NCBI RefSeq assembly: GCF_001431725.1
Contig: NZ_CP013106.1
Span: 1,550,001-1,614,000, forward strand
DNA: 64,000 nucleotides
DNA from: Halomonas huangheensis
Lineage (GTDB): Bacteria > Pseudomonadota > Gammaproteobacteria > Pseudomonadales > Halomonadaceae
Reading direction: 5' to 3'
Below are positions 8,950 through 18,296 of the stretch, one piece after another. Position numbers and translations under genes: made by a program. The notes under the pieces were generated by a model. That model saw only the letters and a list, made by a program, of their open reading frames with translations. It was not told where the DNA came from and made no database searches. How positions within the stretch are numbered: the first letter of the stretch is position 1; each line of letters starts with the position of its first letter.

Positions 8950-9671
8950 CGACGGGAACCATTTATGGCGTCGGGCTGGGGCCTGGCTGCCAGGACCTGA
9001 TGAGCGTACGCGCCGACCGCCTGATCCGTCAGGCCACACATATCGCTTATTTCCGCAAGCGAGGTCGCCGAGGGCATGCGCGCGGCATCGTCGAAGGCAT
9101 GCTGAACAGACAGGTCATCGAGCTGGCCATGGAGTATCCGGTCACCACCGAGATTCCCTTCGAGGACCCGCGCTACAACCAGTGTCTGGCGAAGTTCTAC
9201 GCCGATTGTGTCGCCCAGCTCAGCGAGATCAGCGCTGCCGGTGAGGATGTGGTGGTGCTGTGTGAAGGCGATCCGTTCTTCTACGGTTCCTTCATGCATC
9301 TCTACCAGCGTCTGAGGGACAAGGTGCCGGTGGCAGTGGTGCCCGGTATCACCGGCATGTCTGCCGCCTGGACCGCGACCCGGCAGCCGATGACCTGGGG
9401 CGATGATGTGATGACGGTATTGATGGGCACGCTGCCCGAGGAAGCCCTGGTGCAGCGTATCGCCGAGACCGATGCGCTGGTGGTGATGAAGATCGGTCGT
9501 AACCTCGCCAAGCTGCGTCGTGCGCTGCAACGCGCCGGACGTGAGGATCAGGCCTGGTTGGTCGAGTATGCGGCTATGGCCGAGGAGCGGGTAATGCCCT
9601 TCAGCGAGGCAGGTGACAGCGCGCCATACTTCTCGATCCTGTTGATTCATGGCAACGGGAGGCGCCCATGA
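8946..9671 (+). CDS. cobI: Precorrin-2 C20-methyltransferase
   Basis: SAM-dependent tetrapyrrole methylase that converts precorrin-2 to precorrin-3A. The 241-residue protein shows the N-terminal glycine-rich motif GVGLGPGCQDL, the CEGDPFFYGSF motif and the VVPGITGMSAA stretch of the family. It overlaps cobH by ATGA upstream and cobJ by ATGA downstream. It acts first among the ring methylases in this window; the preceding enzyme, uroporphyrinogen methyltransferase (CobA), is not in view. Confidence 0.94.
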   Translation: MTTGTIYGVGLGPGCQDLMSVRADRLIRQATHIAYFRKRGRRGHARGIVEGMLNRQVIELAMEYPVTTEIPFEDPRYNQCLAKFYADCVAQLSEISAAGEDVVVLCEGDPFFYGSFMHLYQRLRDKVPVAVVPGITGMSAAWTATRQPMTWGDDVMTVLMGTLPEEALVQRIAETDALVVMKIGRNLAKLRRALQRAGREDQAWLVEYAAMAEERVMPFSEAGDSAPYFSILLIHGNGRRP

Positions 9672-10420
9672 GCGGTTGGCTGTCCATCGTCGGGCTGGGG
9701 CCTGGTGCCGAGAGCATGCTGACCCCGGAGGTTGCCGCGAGCCTGGCCGAGGCCACGGATATCGTCGGCTATCAGCCCTATGTCGAGCGAGTGCCCGCTC
9801 GGCCAGGCCTGGTGCGTCATGCCTCGGACAATCGTGAGGAATTGCAGCGCGCACAAGCGGCACTGCGCATGGCCGCCGAGGGGCGCCGGGTCGCGGTGGT
9901 GTCATCGGGTGATCCGGGCGTGTTTGCCATGGCATCGGCAATCTTCGAGGCGCTGGAAGCCGGTGATCCGGCGTGGCGAACGCTCGACATTCGTGTGTTG
10001 CCGGGCATCTCGGCAATGCTTGCCGCCAGTGCCCGAGTGGGCGCGCCGCTGGGCCACGACTTCTGCTGCATCAATCTGTCCGACAACCTCAAGCCCTGGG
10101 CATTGATCGAGCGCCGCTTGCGTCTGGCCGCCGAGGCCGATTTTGCCATGGCCTTCTACAACCCCCGCTCCCGAGCGCGCCCCGAAGGCTTTGCACGTGC
10201 TCTGGAGCTTTTGCGTGAGGCCTGTGGCGAGCAGCGGTTGATCGTCTTCGCTCGTGCTGTATCGACGCCACAGGAAGCCATCAAGGTGACCAGCCTGGGC
10301 GCGGCGACGCCGGAGATGGCCGATATGCGCACCCTGGTGATCGTCGGATCGAGCCTTACGCGGCTGATCGAGCGGAGCAGCGGTGAGCCGCTGGTCTACA
10401 CGCCGAGGTCGGTGCCATGA
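9668..10420 (+). CDS. cobJ: Precorrin-3B C17-methyltransferase
   Basis: SAM-dependent methylase that methylates C-17 and drives ring contraction after CobG. The 250-residue protein has GLGPGAESMLTPE at the N terminus, SSGDPGVFAMA and VLPGISAMLAA in the core, and FYNPRSRAR, typical of CobJ/CbiH. It starts in an ATGA overlap with cobI. Its last 25 bases overlap the convergent cobK on the other strand, so the two mRNAs are antisense there. Confidence 0.94.
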   Translation: MSGWLSIVGLGPGAESMLTPEVAASLAEATDIVGYQPYVERVPARPGLVRHASDNREELQRAQAALRMAAEGRRVAVVSSGDPGVFAMASAIFEALEAGDPAWRTLDIRVLPGISAMLAASARVGAPLGHDFCCINLSDNLKPWALIERRLRLAAEADFAMAFYNPRSRARPEGFARALELLREACGEQRLIVFARAVSTPQEAIKVTSLGAATPEMADMRTLVIVGSSLTRLIERSSGEPLVYTPRSVP

Positions 10421-11145
10421 GCCAGCCACGCCATCACCGCATCAACGCCATGCACTTCGCGGCGTGGCGGCGGTTCGGGGCGCTCGATCATCAGTACCGG
10501 CAATCCCAGTTGGCGGGCGGCGATGAGCTTGGAGCTGGCGCCGACGCCACCGGCGTTCTTGCACACCAGACGTTGGATGCGATGTTCACGCAGCAGCGCC
10601 AGGTCACCCTCAACACTGAATGGCCCTCGGTCAACGGTGACGGTGTGGTGAGGCAGTGGGGGAGGCGTCTGCGGAGTATCGACCAGCCGCAGCAGATAGT
10701 GGTGCTGCGGTTGAGCGGCAAACGCGGCCAGATGCATGCGTCCGATGGCCAGCAGCACGCGCTCGGCAGGCCCCGACAATGTATCCACTGCTGTCTCGAT
10801 ACTGGCGACACTCTGCCAGCAGTCACCGGCCTCCGGCTGCCAGCCAGCACGGGTCAGGGCGATGTGCTCGACGCCTGTGTCAGCCGCGGCCTGCACTGCA
10901 TGTCGGCTCATCTGCACGGCAAAGGGGTGGGTGGCATCGACCAGATGGGTAAAGGCGTGCTCGCTCAGATAGGCGCTCAGACCCTCGATACCGCCGAAGC
11001 CACCGACGCGGGTCGGCAGCGGCTGGGCCTTGGGGGTGGTGACACGTCCGGCATAGCTGAACACGGCGGGAATCTGCTGGCGGGCGCAGGCGTTGGCCAG
11101 TGCACTGGCCTCGCTGGTGCCACCCAGAATCAGGACTTTGCTCAT
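10396..11145 (-). CDS. cobK: Precorrin-6A (6x) reductase
   Basis: NADPH-dependent reductase that converts precorrin-6A to precorrin-6B. The 249-residue protein begins MSKVLILGGTSEA, the canonical CobK/CbiJ N terminus, and contains DATHPFAVQMS and CKNAGGVGASSKL. The start at 11145 was chosen for this N terminus rather than an upstream ATG at 11220. The gene is the only one reversed in the cluster. Its start codon shares CATG with the cobL start on the other strand, and its 3' end overlaps cobJ. Its promoter must therefore lie within cobL coding DNA. Its ribosome-binding site is weak. Confidence 0.92.
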   Translation of the reverse strand: MSKVLILGGTSEASALANACARQQIPAVFSYAGRVTTPKAQPLPTRVGGFGGIEGLSAYLSEHAFTHLVDATHPFAVQMSRHAVQAAADTGVEHIALTRAGWQPEAGDCWQSVASIETAVDTLSGPAERVLLAIGRMHLAAFAAQPQHHYLLRLVDTPQTPPPLPHHTVTVDRGPFSVEGDLALLREHRIQRLVCKNAGGVGASSKLIAARQLGLPVLMIERPEPPPRREVHGVDAVMAWLAHGTDLGV

Positions 11146-12385
11146 GGTTGATCTCGAAGGCACTTCAGGCTGGGGCGAAACGCCCTGGCTGACGCTACTG
11201 GGCTGGACGGAGAGTGGCACAGCGGCCCTGACTCCGGCAAGCCATGCGGCACTCGAAGCGGCGGAGCTGGTGTTTGGTGCACGGCGTCACCTGCGCCTGT
11301 TGCCACTGCTGGCAGCAGAGATTCGTGAGTGGCCGGTGCCCTTTGCCGAAGGCATTCCCCAACTGCTGGCCGAGCGTGGTCGGCGGGTGGTGATGCTGGT
11401 CTCCGGCGATCCCTTCTGGTTCGGTGCCGGTACCCGCTTGGCCCGCCATCTGCCACGCAGTGAATGGCAGGCCCTGCCATCACCATCGACGTTCAGCCTG
11501 GCCGCTTCACGGCTGGCATGGCCGCTGGAAGGCTGTGTTTGTCTCGGGCTACATGCCAGGCCGTTGACGCGTGTTCGTCCCCATCTGCAGCCTGGCCGAC
11601 GACTGCTGGTGCTGTTGCGTGACGGTGGCGCAGTTGCCGAGTTGGTTGTGTTGCTCAGGCAGTGGGGTTTTGGCGAATCGCAGCTGTCTATCCTCGAAGC
11701 GCTGGGCGGCGATCAAGAGCGCCTGCGTAGCGTGGCGCTGACCGATGAGCTGCCGGAGGATATCCAGCATCCGGTGGCGGTGGGGCTGGAGGTCGCCGGA
11801 GAAGGGCCTTCGCTGCCGCTGACTCCCGGACTGGCGGATGGGTTTTTCGAGCATGACGGACAGATCACTCGGCAGAGTGTGCGGGCCATGACCCTGGCGG
11901 CACTGGCTCCAGCTGCGGGCGAGCGGCTCTGGGATATCGGCACCGGCTCCGGCTCGGTGGCCATCGAATGGCTGCTGGCTCACCCGGATAACCAGGCGCT
12001 GGCGTTCGAGCGTCACCCGCAGCGTGCCGCCCGAGCCAGGCACAATGCCGAGCAGTTGGGCGTTGATTGGCTGGAGGTCGTCGAAGGCGCCGTCCCCGAC
12101 GTGTTGGAAGACCATGTGCTGGAAGGCCAGGCACAGCCCGATGCGGTCTTTATCGGCGGCGGACTCTCGGCGGAACTGCTGGAGCAACTCTGGCAACGGC
12201 TGCCGAGTGGCGTGCGGTTGGTCGCCAATGCGGTCACCCTGGAGTCTGAGGCATTGTTGATCGACTGGCAGCAGCGGGTCGGTGGGGAGTTGCTGCGCCT
12301 GGAAATGGCCACCGTGACCGCGATTGGCAGTCGGCGGGGCTGGAAGTCGGCCTATCCCATTGTGCAGTGGCGGGTGCGGCGATGA
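11144..12385 (+). CDS. cobL: Precorrin-6Y C5,15-methyltransferase (decarboxylating), CbiE-CbiT fusion
   Basis: Bifunctional enzyme of 413 residues that methylates C-5 and C-15 and decarboxylates the C-12 acetate chain. The N-terminal half (about 1-205) is a CbiE-type tetrapyrrole methylase. The C-terminal half is a CbiT Rossmann methyltransferase with WDIGTGSGSVAIEW (around residues 263-276). The ATG at 11144 is preceded by AGGA at about 8 bases and overlaps the divergent cobK start. The longer frame from 11093 would extend into cobK and adds no family-like sequence. The 3' end overlaps cobE by ATGA. Confidence 0.93.
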   Translation: MVDLEGTSGWGETPWLTLLGWTESGTAALTPASHAALEAAELVFGARRHLRLLPLLAAEIREWPVPFAEGIPQLLAERGRRVVMLVSGDPFWFGAGTRLARHLPRSEWQALPSPSTFSLAASRLAWPLEGCVCLGLHARPLTRVRPHLQPGRRLLVLLRDGGAVAELVVLLRQWGFGESQLSILEALGGDQERLRSVALTDELPEDIQHPVAVGLEVAGEGPSLPLTPGLADGFFEHDGQITRQSVRAMTLAALAPAAGERLWDIGTGSGSVAIEWLLAHPDNQALAFERHPQRAARARHNAEQLGVDWLEVVEGAVPDVLEDHVLEGQAQPDAVFIGGGLSAELLEQLWQRLPSGVRLVANAVTLESEALLIDWQQRVGGELLRLEMATVTAIGSRRGWKSAYPIVQWRVRR

Positions 12386-12747
12386 AGGTCGTCGGTTTCG
12401 GCTTTCGCTCCGGGGCGTCGCTGTCGGCACTTGACGCGTTGCTGGACCGTCTTGTGGAGCAATACGGCGCCATCGACCGACTCGCCGTGGCCGACAGCAT
12501 GTGGCCGCTGGTCGCCAGGTTGGGCGAGGCACGAGGCGTGGCGGTAATTCCGGTGGCAGAAGCCGCACTGCCACAGGCGGCCACCATTACCCATTCTCGA
12601 CATAGCCTCAAGGCACGCGGCACTGGCAGTGTCGCCGAAGCGGTGGCGTTGATCGCCGCTGGTGACGGAGCTGAGTTACTCGGCCCGCGCATGATCTCCG
12701 CAGACCGCAAGGCTACCGCAGCGCTGGCAAGAGGACGTATTGCATGA
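12382..12747 (+). CDS. cobE: CobE / CbiG C-terminal-type protein
   Basis: Small 121-residue protein matching the CobE / CbiG C-terminal domain, with [11 protein letters not shown] at the start and [19 protein letters not shown] near the end. The biochemical role of CobE in the aerobic pathway is not well settled; CbiG in the anaerobic route opens the lactone ring. The start at 12382 is in an ATGA overlap with the cobL stop, and the end overlaps cobM by ATGA. The location between cobL and cobM supports the assignment. Confidence 0.85.
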   Translation: MKVVGFGFRSGASLSALDALLDRLVEQYGAIDRLAVADSMWPLVARLGEARGVAVIPVAEAALPQAATITHSRHSLKARGTGSVAEAVALIAAGDGAELLGPRMISADRKATAALARGRIA

Positions 12748-13577
12748 CCGTACATTTCATCGGCGCCGGACCTGGTGCCCCCGATCTGCTCACCCTGCGC
12801 GGGCGCGACCTTATCGCCAGTTGCCCGGTGTGCCTGTATGCGGGCTCGCTGGTGCCCGAGCAGATACTTGAACACTGCCCGCCAGCGGCGAAGATCATCA
12901 ATACCGCACCGCTGTCGCTGGACGAGATCATCGAACATATCGCTGCCGCTCATGCCGAGGGGCAGGATGTGGCAAGGCTGCATTCAGGGGACCTGTCGCT
13001 GTGGTCGGCGATGGGTGAGCAACTGCGCCGACTTCGTGAGCTGGATATTCCCTATGCGATTACGCCTGGCGTGCCATCCTTTGCTGCAGCGGCAGCCAGC
13101 CTGGGCCAGGAATTGACCCTACCGGGAGTGGCGCAATCTGTAGTGCTGACACGTACCTCAGGACGGGCCAGCTCCATGCCGGATGGCGAAACCCTCGCCA
13201 ATTTCGCCCGCAGCGGCACGACCCTGGCACTGCATCTATCCATCCATGCACTGGGCCACGTTGTCGCCGAGCTGACACCGTTCTATGGCGCGGATTGCCC
13301 GGTGGCCATCGTCTGGCGAGCGAGCTGGCCGGATGAGCACATTATCCGCGCGCAATTGGCCACGGTAGAGGCCAAACTCGACCCCGAAATGAATCGCACC
13401 GCACTGATCATTGTCGGCCCGGTGCTGGCAGCAGAAGACTTCGACGAAAGCTGCCTGTACGCACTGGGTTATGACCGACGCTTCCGCCCTCAATCGGCGG
13501 ATTCTCCCTTCGCGGAGACGAGGCTTTTGGCTGAACAGGGCGTATGCAGTGACGAAGATAAGGGCAAAGAGTCATGA
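12744..13577 (+). CDS. cobM: Precorrin-4 C11-methyltransferase
   Basis: SAM-dependent methylase that converts precorrin-4 to precorrin-5. The protein has 277 residues with [16 protein letters not shown] at the N terminus, [24 protein letters not shown] and [16 protein letters not shown], all typical of CobM/CbiF. It overlaps cobE upstream and cobF downstream by ATGA. About 25 residues after the methylase fold are not conserved in my view and may be a short C-terminal extension. Confidence 0.94.
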   Translation: MTVHFIGAGPGAPDLLTLRGRDLIASCPVCLYAGSLVPEQILEHCPPAAKIINTAPLSLDEIIEHIAAAHAEGQDVARLHSGDLSLWSAMGEQLRRLRELDIPYAITPGVPSFAAAAASLGQELTLPGVAQSVVLTRTSGRASSMPDGETLANFARSGTTLALHLSIHALGHVVAELTPFYGADCPVAIVWRASWPDEHIIRAQLATVEAKLDPEMNRTALIIVGPVLAAEDFDESCLYALGYDRRFRPQSADSPFAETRLLAEQGVCSDEDKGKES

Positions 13578-14335
13578 TTCAGTTATCGCTGATCGGCATC
13601 GGCACCGGCAATCCCGAGCATGTCACGCTTGCCGGAGTAAAGGCACTGCGCGAGGCCGACCTGATCCTGCTGCCGCGCAAGGGCGAAGGCAAGACGCAAC
13701 TGGTGGACCTGCGCCGGCTGTTGTGTCGACAGATTCTCGGCACCGAAGGCGAGCAGCCAAAAGTGGTGGAGTTCGACCTGCCCACTCGTGATAGTGACGG
13801 CGATTACCTGGCGGCGGTGGAGAACTGGCATACAGCGATTGCTGCCATCTGGGGCGGGCTGATGGAAGTTCATCTGCCACAGGGTGGGCGTGTCGGCATG
13901 TTGATCTGGGGCGACCCATCGCTGTACGACAGCAGCCTGCGTATCGCCGAGCGATTGAGCGTCGCCGGAAGCAAGGTCGCCGTGAACGTGGTACCCGGCA
14001 TAACCAGCCTGCAGGTGCTGACCGCCGAACACCGCATTCCCCTCAATGCCCTGGCCGAGCCGGTGCAGATCACCACCGGACGCCGCCTGCGCGAACGCGG
14101 CTGGCCCGCTGATGCAACAAGCGTTGCGGTAATGCTCGACAGCGGAGGAGCCTTCGAGACGCTGGACAGCGACGGCATCCATATCTGGTGGGGCGCCTAC
14201 CTGGGCATGGACCAGCAATGTCTGATCGACGGCGCACTCAAGGACATCGGCGCAACCATCCTCAAGCGCCGAGCCGAACTCCGCGAGCAGCATGGTTGGA
14301 TAATGGATACCTATCTATTGGCGAGGCAGAATTGA
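13574..14335 (+). CDS. cobF: Precorrin-6A synthase (deacetylating)
   Basis: SAM-dependent methylase that methylates C-1 and removes the acetyl fragment, giving precorrin-6A. It is specific to the aerobic pathway. The 253-residue protein starts [20 protein letters not shown] and has [16 protein letters not shown] and [12 protein letters not shown]. It overlaps cobM by ATGA and is the last gene of the cobalamin run; a new promoter follows. With CobG this makes the aerobic assignment firm. Confidence 0.94.
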   Translation: MIQLSLIGIGTGNPEHVTLAGVKALREADLILLPRKGEGKTQLVDLRRLLCRQILGTEGEQPKVVEFDLPTRDSDGDYLAAVENWHTAIAAIWGGLMEVHLPQGGRVGMLIWGDPSLYDSSLRIAERLSVAGSKVAVNVVPGITSLQVLTAEHRIPLNALAEPVQITTGRRLRERGWPADATSVAVMLDSGGAFETLDSDGIHIWWGAYLGMDQQCLIDGALKDIGATILKRRAELREQHGWIMDTYLLARQN

Positions 14336-14355
14336 GCCTCGCTCCGTGGCGTGCG

Positions 14356-14385
14356 GTGACAACTATCGATAAAGCTGGCTATGAT
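14356..14385 (+). promoter_or_regulatory. Candidate sigma-70 promoter for the HerA-like gene
   Basis: GTGACA at 14356-14361 and TATGAT at 14380-14385 are separated by 18 bases and lie about 45 bases before the ATG at 14432. The match is by eye only. Confidence 0.45.
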
Positions 14386-14431
14386 CCTCGCTGACATGCA
14401 CAGATTGCATAGCTGCCAGGGGAAAGGAATC

Positions 14432-15904
14432 ATGAGTCAGGCCATTCTTGTCGGAGGCTGCGAGAGCGGCAAGGTAAGTCTCGATCCGCGCTATGCCAAT
14501 CGCCACGGCTTGATTGCCGGGGCCACCGGCACCGGCAAGACGGTGACCATGCAATGTCTGGCGGAAGGCTTCTCCGATCTCGGCGTTCCGGTATTCATGG
14601 CTGATGTAAAGGGCGATATCTCCGGAATCAGCCAGCCAGGCACCGCGCATCCCAAGGTCGAAGAGCGGGTGAGCAGCATCGGCATTGAGGACTATCGCTT
14701 CTGTGGCTATCCGGTCGCCTATTGGGACCTGTTTGGTGACAAGGGTACTCCGGTTCGCTCGACGATTTCCGAGATGGGGCCCCAACTGCTGTCGCGTCTG
14801 CTGGACCTCAACGAGACTCAACAGAGCGTCATGACCCTGGTCTTCGAGTTTGCCGATCAGGAGGGCATGTTGCTGGTCGACCTGGCGGACCTGCGCTCGA
14901 CGCTGGAATACCTGGGCAACAACAGCAAGGAGCTGGGCAGCGGTTATGGCGTGTCCAGGGCATCGGTCAACGCCATTCTGCGGCGCCTACTGATGCTGGA
15001 GCGCGAGGGCGGCAAGGCGTTCTTCGGTGAGCCGGCATTGCAGCTGGAAGATCTGATGCAGACCACCCGTGAGGGTCGCGGTGTGATCAATCTGCTGGCC
15101 GCGGATACTCTGATTCGCAGCCCACGGGTCTATTCCACCTTCCTGTTGTGGCTGTTGTCGGAGCTGTTCGAGACCCTGCCCGAGCTTGGCGACCCGGAAA
15201 AGCCGGTGATGGTGTTCTTCTTCGACGAGGCCCATCTGCTGTTCAAGGAAGCCCCGAAAGCGCTGCTGGAGAAGATCGAACAGGTGGTACGGCTGATTCG
15301 CTCCAAGGGCGTGGGGGTGTATTTCGTCAGCCAGAGCCCGGCGGATATTCCCGATGCGGTGCTGGCCCAGCTCGGCAATCGAGTGCAGCATGCGCTGCGC
15401 GCCTACACCCCCAAGGAGCGCAAGGCAGTCAGGGTCGCTGCGCAATCGTTCCGCGAGACCCCCGGTCTCGATACCGAAACCGTGATCAGTGAACTGGGTG
15501 TCGGTGAAGCCCTGGTATCGACGCTGATGGACAAGGGCATCCCGGCTCCGGTGGAGCGGGTGATGATACGCCCACCCCAGTCACGTATCGGCCCGGCCAG
15601 CGAGGAGGAGCGCGCAGCCGTGCTCGCCCATGATCCCAATCAGCGGCGTTATCGTGATGCGGTAGACCCACGCTCGGCCCACGAGATACTCGCCGAGCGC
15701 ACCGCCCGACAAGCGGCAGAGGAAGAGAGCGTCACTGCCGCAAAGGCTGCCGAGAAAAGGCAGACCAGCAGCAAGTCGCGTAGCGGCTCATCGAGTCGTC
15801 AGAGCAGCACCGAAGCCTTCCTCAAGAGCATGGCAAGAGCGGCGGGCAGCAGCCTGGGACGCCAGTTGTTACGTGGTGTGCTGGGGTCGTTGCTGAAGAG
15901 GTAG
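14432..15904 (+). CDS. HerA-like ATPase, DUF853 family
   Basis: A 490-residue P-loop ATPase of the DUF853 family (E. coli YjgR), a HerA/FtsK-superfamily helicase-like protein of unknown role. Walker A is GATGTGKT near residue 30 and Walker B is VFFFDEAHLLF near residue 264. The C terminus (about 425-480) is Ser/Ala/Lys-rich and probably disordered. The ATG at 14432 is preceded by a strong AGGGGAAAGGA; an upstream start at 14381 lacks a comparable site. It is separated from the cobalamin genes by a promoter-like region and faces the Rpn gene tail to tail. Confidence 0.88.
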   Translation: MSQAILVGGCESGKVSLDPRYANRHGLIAGATGTGKTVTMQCLAEGFSDLGVPVFMADVKGDISGISQPGTAHPKVEERVSSIGIEDYRFCGYPVAYWDLFGDKGTPVRSTISEMGPQLLSRLLDLNETQQSVMTLVFEFADQEGMLLVDLADLRSTLEYLGNNSKELGSGYGVSRASVNAILRRLLMLEREGGKAFFGEPALQLEDLMQTTREGRGVINLLAADTLIRSPRVYSTFLLWLLSELFETLPELGDPEKPVMVFFFDEAHLLFKEAPKALLEKIEQVVRLIRSKGVGVYFVSQSPADIPDAVLAQLGNRVQHALRAYTPKERKAVRVAAQSFRETPGLDTETVISELGVGEALVSTLMDKGIPAPVERVMIRPPQSRIGPASEEERAAVLAHDPNQRRYRDAVDPRSAHEILAERTARQAAEEESVTAAKAAEKRQTSSKSRSGSSSRQSSTEAFLKSMARAAGSSLGRQLLRGVLGSLLKR

Positions 15905-15920
15905 GGGCGACGCAAGAGGT

Positions 15921-15950
15921 TGCGGGATCAGGGCTTCAACGCATCCCGCA
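15921..15950. terminator. Candidate bidirectional hairpin between DUF853 and Rpn genes
   Basis: TGCGGGAT (15921-15928) pairs perfectly with ATCCCGCA (15943-15950). It lies 16 bases after the plus-strand stop and overlaps the stop codon of the convergent Rpn gene. There is no clear T tract. Confidence 0.4.
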
Positions 15951-16896
15951 GCCTGCGGACCTGCTCGAGGTTGAGTCCAGACAGTTCAGAGATTAACTGG
16001 TCATCCATGGAGGTGCGTTCGATCATATTGCGGGCGACCAATTGTGCGTGGCTTTGTTCGCCTTCCTTGCGACCTTCCTCACGGCCTTCTTGACGCCCCT
16101 CTTCAAGCCCTTGCTGTTTCCACTGCTCCGGCCAGCGTTTTGCACGTTCAGCCATCATGTTATGCACCTCGTTCAAATCGTTCAGCGCCTGCCACTCGTT
16201 CTCGTCATTATCGGGCACCCAGCTCGGCAGCAGGACTCGCTTGATCCAGAGGACAAAGTGCCGACGCAACTGGGTCTGCTCCGGCGCTTGCAACCATTGT
16301 ACCAGTAATCCGATCAGATCAACGGCATCCTGCTGGCTGTGGTGATGTTCCAGGCGGAAGATGGCCGATACCACATTGCGGGTTTCCTCGGGCCATTCCC
16401 CGTTGGCAACAATCTCTCCTTCATCCAGCAGCAGGTAGGGCAAGTCGGGTCGATAGTGTTCCAGATGACCCGGTACCGATTGGACCAGTTCCGAGACATT
16501 GAGTGCCGCATTCCAGCGCTTTTCGCTGTTATACAGCACGATCGGCAGCACGGGAGGCAACCTGTTGTCCTGGGTCAGTTTCTTCTGTTTGACAAGGTCC
16601 TGATACAACAGGCCGACGTAGGTCATGATGCGCAGTGCCATGAACGGGTCGATGGTGCTCTGGAACTCGATCAGCAGGTAGACATAGAGCCATTCGTCGC
16701 CAAAGCGCACTCGCCAGATCACATCGTCTTCGCGGTCGCGCAGGTCGTCGGTGACGAAGGTGCTACTGACCTTCTCCAGTGAATCGAGATCCAGCCGCTC
16801 GATCCAATCTTCCTTGACGAACCCCGTCAGCAAGTCGCGAACCACCCTTGGTTCACTGAACAGCAATTTGTAACTGTGGTCATGCGGGTGATTCAT
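15928..16896 (-). CDS. Rpn/YhgA-type recombination-promoting nuclease (PD-(D/E)XK), putative transposase family
   Basis: A 322-residue protein of the Rpn / YhgA-like family. These are DNA endonucleases linked to RecA-independent recombination and often annotated as transposases. The N-terminal domain begins with the family pattern HDHSYKLLFSEPRVVRDLL. A nuclease core follows, with DREDDVIWRVR and the acidic-hydrophobic strand LLIEFQST. The C-terminal tail is a charged stretch of EG-R/K repeats (about residues 265-285), usual in this family. It starts 338 bases from the divergent PLP-enzyme gene. The target and the physiological role are unknown. Confidence 0.85.
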   Translation of the reverse strand: MNHPHDHSYKLLFSEPRVVRDLLTGFVKEDWIERLDLDSLEKVSSTFVTDDLRDREDDVIWRVRFGDEWLYVYLLIEFQSTIDPFMALRIMTYVGLLYQDLVKQKKLTQDNRLPPVLPIVLYNSEKRWNAALNVSELVQSVPGHLEHYRPDLPYLLLDEGEIVANGEWPEETRNVVSAIFRLEHHHSQQDAVDLIGLLVQWLQAPEQTQLRRHFVLWIKRVLLPSWVPDNDENEWQALNDLNEVHNMMAERAKRWPEQWKQQGLEEGRQEGREEGRKEGEQSHAQLVARNMIERTSMDDQLISELSGLNLEQVRRLRDALKP

Positions 16897-17234
16897 GACG
16901 CTCCCATTATCTCGACCTGGACAGCCCTAACCATGCTGAGGAGCGTCTATATCATCAAGAGAAGCGGCTGGGTGAGGGCGGGAAGAGCGAAATATCGTCG
17001 CTCCCTTGCTTGAGCAAGCACATGATCAGGTCGTGTCACTAGCCTCGGTGGTCATATCGACACCAGATGAAAGTAATTCGGGTCAGCGTGGTCTTCGAGG
17101 TTGGATTTTATAGAATGTTGCTGGATGGGAGAAAAATTTACTCTGCAATGTCTCCGGCTGTACCAGTTTTTGAAAACTTCTTCCCGAGCGCTGGGGCTAA
17201 ACTGCTCGGGTACATAATCCATGTGGAGTCTCCC
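16897..17234. promoter_or_regulatory. 338-base divergent intergenic region
   Basis: It separates the divergent Rpn and PLP-enzyme genes. It holds a short inverted repeat CTTGCT-TG-AGCAAG around 17007-17020 and a more AT-rich stretch around 17100-17150 that probably holds the plus-strand promoter. No gene or RNA is recognisable. Confidence 0.35.
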
Positions 17235-18296
17235 ATGCGTGACTGGGTTCGTCAGGCCATCCATCGTATCGACAGTGATCGTCGTCGCTGGGCGGATACC
17301 CATCTCTACAAGCTGGATATTCCATCGCTGGAGCAGGTGGGGATCGATATCTATCTCAAGGATGAAAGCTCGCATCCCACCGGCAGTCTCAAGCATCGTC
17401 TGGCGCGTTCGCTGTTCCTGCATGCCATCTGTAGCGGCAGGATTCTCGAGGGCACGCCGGTCATCGAGGCGTCGTCCGGCAGCACGGCGGTATCCGAGGC
17501 CTATTTCGCGCGCCTGCTGGGATTACCGTTTCATGCGGTGATGCCGGCTTCCACCGCGCGCAGCAAGATTGCGCAGATTGAATATCTTGGCGGGCAATGC
17601 TGGTTCGTCGAACGCGGCTGCGAGATGTACGCCCGCGCTGAACGACTGGCCGAGGAGCTGAACGGTCATTACATGGACCAGTTTACCTTTGCCGAGTGCG
17701 CCACCGATTGGCGCGGCAACAACAATATTGCCGAGAGCATCTTCCAGCAGATGGCCATGGAGCGGCACAGCATTCCGCATACCATCGTCATGGGCGCCGG
17801 CACCGGTGGCACGTCGGCGACCATTGGGCGCTATATCCGTTACTCCGGTCATGACACCAGGTTGATGGTGGTCGACCCGGAAAACTCGGTATTCCATGAC
17901 AGCTTCCAGCAGGGCGACCCCAGTCTGACCAGCGAGGTCGGCAGTCGTATCGAAGGCATCGGCAGGCCGAGGGTGGAAGCATCCTTTGTCGCGGAAGTCA
18001 TCGACGAGATGCTCAAGGTGCCGGATGCGGCCTCGGTTGCTGCCATTCATTGGTTGGAGCAGCATCTGGGGCGCAAGGCCGGTGGCTCGACCGGCACCAA
18101 TCTATGGGGCGTGCTGACAGTTGCCGAACGCATGCGCGAGGCCGGTGAGCAGGGCTCCATCGTGACCCTGATGTGCGATGGCGGTGAGCGCTATCTGGAC
18201 AGTTACTATGATGCCGAGTGGGTTGCAGCGCAGCTCGGTTCGCTGACCCCCTCGAGAGAGTGGCTGGCGCGCTTCGATGGTTGCTCGGATCAATAG
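17235..18296 (+). CDS. PLP-dependent cysteine synthase / cysteine desulfhydrase family protein
   Basis: A 353-residue fold-type II PLP enzyme of the cysteine synthase superfamily. The PLP-binding lysine is in [11 protein letters not shown] and the substrate/PLP loop is [10 protein letters not shown]. The phosphate-binding glycine loop is [12 protein letters not shown]. The sequence resembles Cds1-type L-cysteine desulfhydrases more than CysK/CysM, so cysteine breakdown is the more likely role; this is inference. The ATG at 17235 follows GGA at 7 bases. The frame is open upstream to 17067, but that part is low-complexity and not family-like. The 3' end overlaps the convergent Lrp-type regulator by 7 bases. 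Confidence 0.85.
   Translation: MRDWVRQAIHRIDSDRRRWADTHLYKLDIPSLEQVGIDIYLKDESSHPTGSLKHRLARSLFLHAICSGRILEGTPVIEASSGSTAVSEAYFARLLGLPFHAVMPASTARSKIAQIEYLGGQCWFVERGCEMYARAERLAEELNGHYMDQFTFAECATDWRGNNNIAESIFQQMAMERHSIPHTIVMGAGTGGTSATIGRYIRYSGHDTRLMVVDPENSVFHDSFQQGDPSLTSEVGSRIEGIGRPRVEASFVAEVIDEMLKVPDAASVAAIHWLEQHLGRKAGGSTGTNLWGVLTVAERMREAGEQGSIVTLMCDGGERYLDSYYDAEWVAAQLGSLTPSREWLARFDGCSDQ

Noticed and set aside
10417..11151. Long open frame on the plus strand through cobK (244 codons)
   Set aside because: It is antisense to cobK, which has clear family motifs, and its own translation has none.
16044..16782. Plus-strand frames antisense to the Rpn gene
   Set aside because: The Rpn protein is well supported on the other strand; the antisense frames have no family features.
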